Origin: Clostridia bacterium
GTDB lineage: Bacteria > Bacillota > Clostridia > Christensenellales > Borkfalkiaceae
Assembly: GCA_900766495.1 (NCBI GenBank)
Contig: CAAFVM010000036.1
Coordinates: 1-49,320, forward strand
DNA length: 49,320 nt
Reading direction: 5' to 3'
In this document: in pieces, positions 16,070-23,639 of the stretch
How the letters are laid out: each line of letters starts with the position of its first letter
Position numbering within the stretch: the first letter of the stretch is position 1
Position numbers and translations under genes: made by a program
Notes under the pieces: model-generated
The model's input: the letters and a program-made list of their open reading frames with translations, nothing else
Database searches by the model: none
Told to the model about the DNA's origin: nothing

Positions 16070-18025
16070 TTAAAAAGGCTGTTTTTCGGTAAGTATAGAA
16101 GCCGCGGCGCGCGTCCACAAATAACGCGAAAGTCCGCTATCGGTCTGCCGAGGAAAGCCGCGCGCAATGCGAAATTCCACGTCGTCAGCCCTTTCGGCAA
16201 AGCCGCCTCCCGTAATGTAATCGGGCTGATAGCAGGCATAAGTTTTTCCCTTTTCATTTATTTTAGAAATATTACTCATAAACCCTGCGCGCGCTTTTTC
16301 CAAATAATTTTTATCGCCGCTCACTTTATAATACCAGTAATCGGCTTCGGCGCGCCAGATTGTCCAGGCGTGTCCGCAACACAGGGCGTTTCCGTCCTTA
16401 TCGCCCTCCCATTTCGTTTCCCACCAACGCAAAGTGGAATAATACATTGGCGCGATGTGCGTTTTTATAACCCAGTTGTCGTGCAGATTTAAAAACTCTT
16501 TGGCTTTTTCGATATATTTTTCGACCCGCTCTATTTTCGCACAGTAATACAAAAGCGTAAGCGCCGAACAGGAAATACTGCCCTCTTCCACAAACGGCTC
16601 GGCAGAATTCTGCTCGTCGGTTTCGGTGGGAAAATTTTCGCCGCGCAAATACACGTATTCCGCCATTTTTTTAGCGGCAAGCGCATATTTTTTCGATTTT
16701 TCGGAGGCGATTTCTTTTAAAGCGACAGCCGCGTCTACAACGTTTATCATCGGGCAGCATACGGTCGTATAGTCGCAGTCGGAGCTTCTACCCTCAAAAC
16801 GCGTAAATATTCCTCCGTTTCCTTTCTGATGAAAATCAAGCAAGCAATCCAGCGTTTTTATCGCGTAATTCAAATACTTTTTATTATTTGTTAGAGCATA
16901 GGCGTCGAAAAATATTCCCACGGCAAAAAATTGTTCCTGAACACGAGCCGAAGCGTAATCGTGATACGCGGGAAAGCCGTGCTGCTTTTTATAAAAAATC
17001 GTTTGACGGGGAAGCGCCTTGCTTTCGTCACGCTCGGTGGCAAGTTTAAGCGCGTCGTTTATCTTTTTTTGCAACGCGGCGTTTTTGCCGAAAAGTTTTT
17101 GATAGCGCAAAATTGCCGAAACGTAACATTTCCATTCGCACAAATTGCCGTCGCCCGTGGCTAAATCGGCTTCCGAAACCGTGCGCATAGATTTATAAAA
17201 CAGTTCGTTAATCGACTTATAGACGTATATTTGACAATCTAACCCTTTTTTGTTGCCCTTATAAGGGGTAACGGTAACAAGCCCCTCTTTTTCTGCTTTT
17301 ATTACCGCGCCGTCGCCGCTTTTTTCAAAGATTTTTCCGCCCGCCTTAACGTAATCGAACTCGCCTATAACCTTAATTTTTAGTTTCTTACCCGTTTCGC
17401 AATAGCTTTTTTCATATACGGCGACGGGAAGCGCGAGTTTTTCAGAAACCGTTTCAAGCGCCTCTTCGTAATTTTTAACCGAGCAGATAAAAAGTTTTAT
17501 ATACGGTTTTTTATTGCTTTCCTCTCCAGAATTATACGCTTTATCGAACCGCGCAAGCGCTTGCAGATTGTCGAAATACTGCCCGCCGGAAAAAGGCGAA
17601 TAATCCATTTTCCACCCGTCCGCGGGCGACAAAAACAATAAAAGCAAATTTTCGCCGCAAGGCGAGGTAAAATAGCAAAAAATGCGCTTATTATCGGATG
17701 AAGAATACGGAGAATTGAACAAATATTGTCTCTTCCAACCGCCGCCGTTCTTTTTGCCCATAAAGTTAAACGGCAAATTCAAGCCGAACTGCGAAATTTT
17801 TTCGCTTCGGCTTTTCGCCGAAATCATATACCCGTTTCCGTCGCGGCGGACTTCGAGTTTTGTTTGAGTAAAAGAAGCCTCTCCGTCGGAAAAATATTCT
17901 TTGCGCGCCGTATACGGACTCATCGGCGGCTTTTCGCCCTTTGTTATATCGTCCGACTTTAACGTGTAACTAGCCGAAAAATCGTCTATAAAATATTTGT
18001 TTTTTAATTCTTCGTATGCGCTCAT
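16070..18025 (-). CDS. Six-hairpin (alpha/alpha toroid)-type glycan-active protein, putative
   Basis: 651 residues, no signal peptide, so cytoplasmic. The first ~270 residues are beta-rich. The rest is helical with repeated aromatic/acidic segments: AYHDYASARVQEQFFAVGIFFDAY, GGIFTRFEGRSSDCDYTT, TLRWWETKWEGD and CCGHAWTIWRAEADYWYY. This pattern resembles six-hairpin glycosidases (GH88/GH105/GH127-like), but I cannot fix a family or catalytic residues. The position near sugar regulators supports a role in breaking down an imported oligosaccharide. The gene contains, at 17206-17225, a perfect 17-base match to the intergenic dispersed element, read as VYKSINEL. Confidence 0.65.
   Translation of the reverse strand: MSAYEELKNKYFIDDFSASYTLKSDDITKGEKPPMSPYTARKEYFSDGEASFTQTKLEVRRDGNGYMISAKSRSEKISQFGLNLPFNFMGKKNGGGWKRQYLFNSPYSSSDNKRIFCYFTSPCGENLLLLFLSPADGWKMDYSPFSGGQYFDNLQALARFDKAYNSGEESNKKPYIKLFICSVKNYEEALETVSEKLALPVAVYEKSYCETGKKLKIKVIGEFDYVKAGGKIFEKSGDGAVIKAEKEGLVTVTPYKGNKKGLDCQIYVYKSINELFYKSMRTVSEADLATGDGNLCEWKCYVSAILRYQKLFGKNAALQKKINDALKLATERDESKALPRQTIFYKKQHGFPAYHDYASARVQEQFFAVGIFFDAYALTNNKKYLNYAIKTLDCLLDFHQKGNGGIFTRFEGRSSDCDYTTVCCPMINVVDAAVALKEIASEKSKKYALAAKKMAEYVYLRGENFPTETDEQNSAEPFVEEGSISCSALTLLYYCAKIERVEKYIEKAKEFLNLHDNWVIKTHIAPMYYSTLRWWETKWEGDKDGNALCCGHAWTIWRAEADYWYYKVSGDKNYLEKARAGFMSNISKINEKGKTYACYQPDYITGGGFAERADDVEFRIARGFPRQTDSGLSRYLWTRAAASILTEKQPF
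17206..17225 (-). repeat. Dispersed element inside a coding sequence
   Basis: CGTTAATCGACTTATAGACG shares 17 consecutive bases with the intergenic copy at 13644-13660. It lies wholly within the six-hairpin-type gene and keeps the frame open. Confidence 0.7.
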
Positions 18026-18267
18026 GGCTTTTTCCGCCCAAGTTTTTCTATATAAAAATTATACCACCGCACATAGCTTTTCGTCGTAACGATTTTTGCG
18101 CACGTTGTTTCATTTTTTGAGCCTTTTATTATTTATTCGCTTTAAAACACATAACAAACACGACTTTATGTAAAACTTTTTGGCATTTTTATTCGCTCTA
18201 CACGCTCTACGCAAAGGCGAACGACGCGATATACAAATTCTCTGTTTTGCAGAATTGCGTTTTTTGC

Positions 18268-18296
18268 TTGACTTCGGCATTAAAATATAGTATTAT
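18268..18296 (+). promoter_or_regulatory. Promoter giving a likely leaderless mRNA
   Basis: TTGACT (18268-18273), a 17-base spacer and TATTAT (18291-18296). The ATG of the XRE gene begins at 18303, seven bases after the -10 box, where transcription should start. Confidence 0.65.
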
Positions 18297-18302
18297 TAGG
18301 GT

Positions 18303-18935
18303 ATGTACACAGACGTAGAGCAAAACGTTGCTAAAAATTTAGCGGAACTGCGCAAAGCCAAAAATCTGAAACAATCGGAACTCGGCGCAAGCGTAGGATA
18401 TTCCGACAAAACCATAAGCAAGTGGGAAAACGGAGCCTCGGTGCCGGATATTGCCGCGCTTGCCTCTTTAGCCGACTTTTTCGGCGTGAGCGTTGACGAT
18501 ATGCTTCGCGAAAACGCAACCGATAAAATTGTCGACAACAAAGAAAAAGCCACCAAGGAAGACAAAATAAACGCCTACGCCACCCTTTGTTTAAGCATTG
18601 TAACCGTAATTTTAATTGCGGTTATGGTTTACGTGGGGCTGGAAATAACGCGCGGATACAGGCTTTGGCAGGCGTTCGTATGGGCGGTTCCCCCGTCGGC
18701 GTTTTTGGTTTACCGTTTCAGCAAAAACACCCGCGATAAAAAGTGGCTTAACGCTCTTTCGCTTTCGGTTATGAGTTGGAGCATTGTTACCGCGGTTTAC
18801 CTGCAACTTTTAAAATATAACCTGTGGCAGTTGTTTTTCGTAATGCTGCCCATTCAGGCAATAATAATTATAACCGTATTTTTCAAAAAGAAAAAAGAAC
18901 ACGAATACAGCGGAAAAAGATTTTTGTTCTTTTGA
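18303..18935 (+). CDS. XRE-family HTH regulator with C-terminal membrane domain
   Basis: 210 residues. The N-terminal Cro/CI-type helix-turn-helix is complete (LAELRKAKNLKQSELGASVG, YSDKTISKWENG, LADFFGVSVDDML). After a charged linker come about four hydrophobic segments (SIVTVILIAVMVYVGL; AFVWAVPPSAFLVY; SLSVMSWSIVTAVYLQLL; LWQLFFVMLPIQAIIIITVF). Such membrane-tethered XRE proteins are common in Bacillota; their signals are mostly unknown. There is no room for a ribosome binding site, so leaderless translation is likely. Confidence 0.88.
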   Translation: MYTDVEQNVAKNLAELRKAKNLKQSELGASVGYSDKTISKWENGASVPDIAALASLADFFGVSVDDMLRENATDKIVDNKEKATKEDKINAYATLCLSIVTVILIAVMVYVGLEITRGYRLWQAFVWAVPPSAFLVYRFSKNTRDKKWLNALSLSVMSWSIVTAVYLQLLKYNLWQLFFVMLPIQAIIIITVFFKKKKEHEYSGKRFLFF

Positions 18936-18970
18936 TTTCGGCTGTTAACAAAACGCTTTTTATAAAAACA

Positions 18971-19018
18971 AAACGCCCCTATATGTCCGTTAACGGCACA
19001 TTCGGGGGCGTTTTTATA
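18971..19018. terminator. Bidirectional terminator with dispersed element in loop
   Basis: AAACGCCCC (18971-18979) pairs with GGGGGCGTTT (19004-19013). The loop holds CTATATGTCCGTTAACGGC. It lies between the convergent XRE and riboflavin transporter genes. Confidence 0.85.
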
Positions 19019-19031
19019 TTTGCAAAACAGT

Positions 19032-19778
19032 TTAAAATTTATCGAACAATCGGCGAACTTTTTTATAAACGTAAAAGGTAATTAAACTTGTAAGAAAGGT
19101 TTTTATTACGTTGAACAAGAGGGTCCACCAAAGCATTGTAAGCTTGGCGGCTTTGTCGGTTATGCCGAAAAGCGGAAGCAAAAACAAGTCGTTGCAAACC
19201 CACATTGAAAGGCAGAAAATCAAACTGCCGCAAACAAGCGCCAGAACGGCGCCCGCCTTGTTTCTTTTAAGCATATATATAACGCCCGCCGAAAGCGCGT
19301 AAAGCGTACCGCTAACAAGGTTTGATATATCGCCTACAAACGCGGTGCTTGTTCCGCGAATAAGCAGGCACAGCCCCACCTTTACGGCATTGACGACTAT
19401 GCCCGAAATCGGTCCGAAAATAAACGACGCAAGCAGAACCGGAAAGTCGGAAACATTAAGTTTTAAGTGCGGAGTTGCGGGAAAAATAGGAAATTCTATA
19501 AACAACAAAAGCGCCGCCGCGGCAGACAGTAACCCCATTTTCGCAAGGTATGAAGCCGAAGCGTATTTTGTTCGCGGCTTTTTTTGTTTTTTTTCGCTTT
19601 CATTCGAGCTGTCCGCTTCAATCGAGCCGTCCGCCCGAATTTCGCTATTATTCAAGCCCGTTTCCGCAGCCGACTGTTCGGTTAAGTTTTTCGCTTTTTC
19701 TTGTTCGGCAACGGTTTCGCCGTTTTGTTTCGCGTTCGTATTACCGGGAAGTTCGCGCTCGTTTCTTTTTTTATTCAT
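19032..19778 (-). CDS. ribU: Riboflavin transporter, ECF S component
   Basis: 248 residues. The last ~165 form the substrate-binding S component of an energy-coupling factor transporter: about six membrane segments with KMGLLSAAAALLLFIEFPI, LKLNVSDFPVLLASFIFGP and VNAVKVGLCLLIRGTST, typical of RibU. It imports riboflavin together with EcfT and ATPases encoded elsewhere. The assignment is reinforced by the FMN riboswitch directly upstream. The first ~80 residues are an unusual hydrophilic Glu/Lys/Asn/Ser-rich extension absent from typical RibU (~190 residues). AAGGAG lies before the ATG and supports this start. Confidence 0.92.
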   Translation of the reverse strand: MNKKRNERELPGNTNAKQNGETVAEQEKAKNLTEQSAAETGLNNSEIRADGSIEADSSNESEKKQKKPRTKYASASYLAKMGLLSAAAALLLFIEFPIFPATPHLKLNVSDFPVLLASFIFGPISGIVVNAVKVGLCLLIRGTSTAFVGDISNLVSGTLYALSAGVIYMLKRNKAGAVLALVCGSLIFCLSMWVCNDLFLLPLFGITDKAAKLTMLWWTLLFNVIKTFLTSLITFYVYKKVRRLFDKF

Positions 19779-19829
19779 AATTTTTTACTCCTTTTTCGGG
19801 TATCGAAGCAAAAAATCCGCAAATTAAAC

Positions 19830-19858
19830 AAAAAAACGCGCCCGAAAAGGGCGCGCGA
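19830..19858 (-). terminator. FMN-riboswitch expression platform terminator
   Basis: On the minus strand a GCGCGCCC / GGGCGCG stem is followed by seven T, between the riboswitch and ribU. This implies transcription attenuation when FMN is bound. Confidence 0.85.
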
Positions 19859-19877
19859 ATTTTGCTTTATTGCAAAT

Positions 19878-19990
19878 TCTTTTCTCATCCGGACTATACC
19901 GTCGGCTCGGGAATTTCACCCGCTCGGCACGCAAAAGCGCGCTCATAGGCTGTAACTATCGGTGTGGAATTGCGCCACGCCCCAAAGAAT
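19878..19990 (-). ncRNA. FMN riboswitch (RFN element)
   Basis: On the minus strand the conserved FMN aptamer blocks are present in order: TTCTTTGGGGCGTGG, AATTCCACACCGA, the variable arm GAGCGCGC..GCGTGCC, GGGTGAAATTCCCGAGCCGA, then GGTATAGTCCGGATGAGA. The outer P1 pairs TTCTTT with AAAGAA. It lies ~100 bases upstream of ribU and should shut off transport when FMN is plentiful. Confidence 0.96.
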
Positions 19991-20078
19991 TTTTTAATTT
20001 ACTTAAATTATAATACGGCGAGCGCGTTATGGCAAGCGTTTTTACCCCGTCGCTATTATTTTTTTACGCGTTTTCCTC

Positions 20079-20978
20079 TTACAACCCGAAAATAGTTATA
20101 AGCGCTATACCCGCGGTTAGAATTATAAGTCCCGCAAGCGAGCGCTTGGTGAATTTTTCTTTTAAAAAGACGGCGCAAACCGTCATGGTGAGCAAAATGG
20201 AAAACTTGCCAACGGCGCCAACAACGACAGGGTTAGCCGCCGCGTCGGCAAGAGCCGCATATTCGCACAGCCAGGCGCCGCCCGTAGCCACTCCCGAAAG
20301 GGTTAAAAACACAAACGTTCTCGCCCCGGCGTTTTTTACCCCCGCAAATTCCTTTTTCCCGCCGGTAATAGCGCCCGCAAACGCGAACACCACAAGCGAG
20401 CGAAGCAATGTTCCGAGGTTACTGTTCACTCCGCGAAGCCCCAACTTTATAAACAGCGAGGTAAGCGCCGCGAATACAGCCGACAAAACCGCATAAATTA
20501 TCCATTTTTTGTTTTTGTTTTCTTCGGTTTCTTCGTGGTCGTCAACCATTAAAAGAGTACCCGTAAGCATTAACGCCGACGATACTACAAGCATTACTAT
20601 AGTGAACGGATTGCCGTTTTTCGTGGTTTCGTCGAAAAAGAAAATAACGAAAAGCACGCTGGTTAAAACAAAACTCGACTTATCGATGGACGCGACCTTT
20701 TTAACCTCGCCGTCTTTAAGCGCCTTGTAATAGCACAACCAGCTGAACCCCGTCGCCAACCCCGAAAGGACCAAAAACACGTAGTTTTCGGCAGTGAAAG
20801 AAACAATCGAGCCGAACCCGCCCGTAATTAAGCACAACAGCGCGGAAAAAACTATAACCACGCCCGTGCGATAAAAGGTTGCAAAATCGGAATTAACGTT
20901 TTTTACGCCGATTTTAGCAAAAATCGTGGTGAGCGACGTGCATATTGCCGCCACAAACGAAAAAATAAGCCAAAGCAT
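20079..20978 (-). CDS. EamA/DMT-family transporter
   Basis: A 299-residue membrane protein with two EamA repeats of five helices each (residues ~5-140 and ~150-295). Each repeat starts with a similar motif, SLTTIFAKIGVKNVNSDFAT and ALTSLFIKLGLRGVNSNLGT, which shows the internal duplication. EamA proteins export metabolites or amino acids; the substrate is unknown. It contains VASIDKSSFVLTSVLFVIFF, a conserved segment of this subgroup. It appears to be a single gene between the riboswitch region and a GNAT gene. Confidence 0.9.
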   Translation of the reverse strand: MLWLIFSFVAAICTSLTTIFAKIGVKNVNSDFATFYRTGVVIVFSALLCLITGGFGSIVSFTAENYVFLVLSGLATGFSWLCYYKALKDGEVKKVASIDKSSFVLTSVLFVIFFFDETTKNGNPFTIVMLVVSSALMLTGTLLMVDDHEETEENKNKKWIIYAVLSAVFAALTSLFIKLGLRGVNSNLGTLLRSLVVFAFAGAITGGKKEFAGVKNAGARTFVFLTLSGVATGGAWLCEYAALADAAANPVVVGAVGKFSILLTMTVCAVFLKEKFTKRSLAGLIILTAGIALITIFGL

Positions 20979-21057
20979 AATTTTATAATTCTTCTTTTTT
21001 ATCCGTTCGCTATTTTATCTGCGGCAAAACCGCGCAAATATAACAACAACGAATAAA

Positions 21058-21507
21058 TCATATGTCCTTGGTATAAGTCACAAATCCGTCGGGCGAAAGA
21101 CCGTCTTTCGCGTAAAGAGATTCGGCTGTCTGATTAGTGCTTAACACTTCCAGCGTTACAGAAACGGCTTTTCCGCGGAAATTTTCTTCAAGCCACTTCA
21201 AAAACCTGCCGCCGTAACCGTGATGCCTGCTTTCGGGGCGAATAAACAACTCGTCTAAAACAAGCACGTTGCCGCCCTCTTCGTTGCACCAGTAAGAGGT
21301 TACCAGCGCGTAGCCTACCGCTTCGCCGTTTAAAGAATCGGTAAGCAAATACCCCCACAAGTTTTCGTGGCGTTCAATCACTCTTGAAAAAGTGGCTTTC
21401 GCGTTTTTTAAATTAAACGGCTTTAAAGTTGAATGCGACGAATAAAATTTGCCGCAAAGTTTTATAAAAACGTCTTCGTCTCGTTTGTTAAATTCGTTAA
21501 TAATCAT
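21058..21507 (-). CDS. GNAT-family N-acetyltransferase
   Basis: 149 residues from ATG 21507; a longer frame from 21552 lacks family similarity in its first 15 residues. The acetyl-CoA binding motif A is VLDELFIRPESRHHGYGGRFL (RHHGYGG loop) and the C-terminal part has VSVTLEVLSTNQTAESLYAKDG. It transfers an acetyl group from acetyl-CoA to an amine, substrate unknown. Single gene, cytoplasmic. Confidence 0.88.
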   Translation of the reverse strand: MIINEFNKRDEDVFIKLCGKFYSSHSTLKPFNLKNAKATFSRVIERHENLWGYLLTDSLNGEAVGYALVTSYWCNEEGGNVLVLDELFIRPESRHHGYGGRFLKWLEENFRGKAVSVTLEVLSTNQTAESLYAKDGLSPDGFVTYTKDI

Positions 21508-21707
21508 AAAGAATTTCCGCTTGTTTTTCGTAAAATTACCAAAAAAGAGCAAATAAAACCATTTTTCAGGCAGTTTTTAGAAAAATCGCGTGCACTCAAA
21601 CGCCGCCGCTACGATTTTTCCAATTTTCTCTCGGTCGAAAAAGTATAACACAAAACAAGAGCCTTGTCAACGGCTTCCGCGCCAATTAAGCGAACAATAC
21701 CGAAAGA

Positions 21708-22373
21708 TTAAATAAGCTTAACTCCGTTTATTTCAAGCGTATATTTATACCCTATAAACTCGGCGGCTTTGCGGCACATCTGCATGCGCGCGTGGTAAAT
21801 TTCAAAATAATCCATAACCGAACAAACCTCGTTGTTTATGGTTATAACCGTTTTGATAAATCCGTCTTTCACCTCGACGAACGAGGTTTCGGCGGCAAGA
21901 TTAACGCGGTCGTGAATGTTGGCGTCGCTTGCGGAATTATACCTGTTGCGCACTCGGCTTTTATGCACGTCAGACTTATCTGCGATTATAAGCGCGCTGC
22001 AAATTCTGCTTACCGGCACGCCGTAAGCTTCGTCGTGGTTGGCAATAGCCGCCATAACCGACACCGCCTCGTCCACAGCCATGCCCTTTCTTATAAGCAA
22101 CTGATAAGCAAGTATCGCGCCGGTCTGCGCGTGATCGTTTCTGCCAACGGAATTGCCCACGTCGTGCAGATAGCCCGCAATTTTTCCTACCTCTATTTCT
22201 CTTTCGACCGAGCCTGTTTTTTCAAGAATTTCGCCCGTCCAGTTCGACACGATAGAACAATGTCTTGCCGAATGTTCGGTAAAACTCAACACTTCTATCT
22301 GCTTTGAAGCCGCCGCCATAAGGGCAATAACCTCGGTGTCTTTTTTAAGTTCCGCAAGTTTAATTAAGTCCAT
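21708..22373 (-). CDS. HD-domain phosphohydrolase
   Basis: 221 residues with the HD metal-binding signature: EHSARHC (first His), GYLHDVGN (HD pair), NDHAQTG and IANHDEAYG (further His), and a later Asp in IIADKSDVHKSRVR. Such proteins cleave nucleotides or cyclic dinucleotides with divalent metal; this one has no sensor domain and no GYP motif, so a c-di-GMP role is unlikely. It has ~60 residues of C-terminal alpha/beta sequence after the HD core. Confidence 0.85.
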   Translation of the reverse strand: MDLIKLAELKKDTEVIALMAAASKQIEVLSFTEHSARHCSIVSNWTGEILEKTGSVEREIEVGKIAGYLHDVGNSVGRNDHAQTGAILAYQLLIRKGMAVDEAVSVMAAIANHDEAYGVPVSRICSALIIADKSDVHKSRVRNRYNSASDANIHDRVNLAAETSFVEVKDGFIKTVITINNEVCSVMDYFEIYHARMQMCRKAAEFIGYKYTLEINGVKLI

Positions 22374-22427
22374 TTTTTATACCCCTTTTAACAAAAATTT
22401 TCGCTTTTTATAAAATAGAAAGCCCGT

Positions 22428-22446
22428 CTATAAGTCGATTAGCGAC
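22428..22446 (+). repeat. Dispersed element (between HD and PfkB genes)
   Basis: CTATAAGTCGATTAGCGAC, preceded by AAAGCCCGT exactly as in the copy at 26102-26120. Confidence 0.65.
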
Positions 22447-22494
22447 TACTTCGCGTAAAAATAAACGCGCAAAAAACAAGAACACCGCAGCTTT

Positions 22495-23421
22495 TTATTT
22501 TACGCTTTCAACGTAAATGGCGTTATATATTTCTTCGTATTTGTCTTTATAAAACAATCCGGTTCCAGGGGTGGTAATAGAAGCTGTTCCCGCCGCCACC
22601 GCAGAGCGCAAAATTTCTTCTCGGCTTGCTCCCGCTTCTATTTTAACGCACGCCGCCGCAAGAGCGCAATCGCCCGCGCCTACGGTTGAATTTACGGCAA
22701 CGTTTGCGCTGCGGCAATATAAATGAGTTTTTCCGTCGGTAAGCAGCGCCCCCTCTCTTCCAAGCGACAAAAGCACGTTTTCGGCGCCCTTTTCAATCAT
22801 TTTAAGCGCGCCCTTTATCGCGCCCGAAATGCCGCGGCAAGGCTCGCCCATAAAGTTTTCAAGCTCGGCTAAATTAGGTTTAACCAGATAAACGCCCGCC
22901 GAAAGCGCCTTTTTTAGTTTTTCTCCCTCGCAATCGACGGCTATTTTAACGCCCGCGGGCATGGCTTTAATAAGTTTATAATAAAAATCGTCGTCAACGC
23001 CTTTGGGGAGCGAACCGCTCATAACCGCGATTGAAGCGTTTTTCGCATAATACGCGCTTTTTTCAACAAGCTCGGCTTGTTTTTCAAGGCTCACGCATTC
23101 GCCGCGGTCATTGATTTCGGTCATCATCGAATGATTGTCAATTATTTTATAATTTATACGGACGCTACCCTCGGTAACCACAAAATCGTTTTTAACTTTT
23201 TCTGCGTCGAGAGTTTTTAAGAACTGCCCGCAATCTTTTTCAAACATAAATCCCGTAGAAAAAGCGTCACCTCCAAGACGGCTGACGCCTATCGCCACGT
23301 TTAATGCCTTTCCGCTGTAAGTAAGAACTTTGTTGTCGATTCGGTTCACCTTGCCTATATCGAGCGACGGAAGTTCGACGGTGCAGTCGATGCTGGGATT
23401 AGGACATATAGTAAGTATCAT
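22495..23421 (-). CDS. PfkB-family kinase, 1-phosphofructokinase-like
   Basis: 308 residues. PfkB signatures are YSGKALNVAIGVSRLGG near residue 35 and VNSTVGAGDCALAAACV near 247 (GAGD with the catalytic Asp and anion hole), plus KPNLAELENFMG. The ICPNPSIDCTVEL start is typical of the FruK/LacC branch, which phosphorylates fructose-1-phosphate or tagatose-6-phosphate. No fructose PTS or DeoR regulator gene is adjacent, so the exact substrate is uncertain. AAGGA lies 11 bases before the ATG. Confidence 0.88.
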   Translation of the reverse strand: MILTICPNPSIDCTVELPSLDIGKVNRIDNKVLTYSGKALNVAIGVSRLGGDAFSTGFMFEKDCGQFLKTLDAEKVKNDFVVTEGSVRINYKIIDNHSMMTEINDRGECVSLEKQAELVEKSAYYAKNASIAVMSGSLPKGVDDDFYYKLIKAMPAGVKIAVDCEGEKLKKALSAGVYLVKPNLAELENFMGEPCRGISGAIKGALKMIEKGAENVLLSLGREGALLTDGKTHLYCRSANVAVNSTVGAGDCALAAACVKIEAGASREEILRSAVAAGTASITTPGTGLFYKDKYEEIYNAIYVESVK

Positions 23422-23602
23422 TTTTTAGTTTTTTCCTTAATAGTAAATTGTTTTCTTTTCTCTTTTTATAAACGCCGCGTTATAAAGCCCTCTCGACAAT
23501 AAAAGCGTTCCGAGCATTTTTTTATGCATTTCTTTATAATGCCGGGCTTATATTTTTGCCGTAACGTTAATTTTAAGTATTTTTCATTATAACATTAATC
23601 TT

Positions 23603-23626
23603 GCGGCGCGGAAAAAACCGCGCCGC
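23603..23626. terminator. Strong GC-rich hairpin after EF-G-like gene
   Basis: GCGGCGCGG, six A and CCGCGCCGC form a perfect nine-pair stem 13 bases past the stop of the EF-G-like gene. No T run follows on the minus strand, so termination is inferred from position. The stretch 23430-23600 before it holds nothing I can name. Confidence 0.55.
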
Positions 23627-23639
23627 AAAATTCTTTTTA

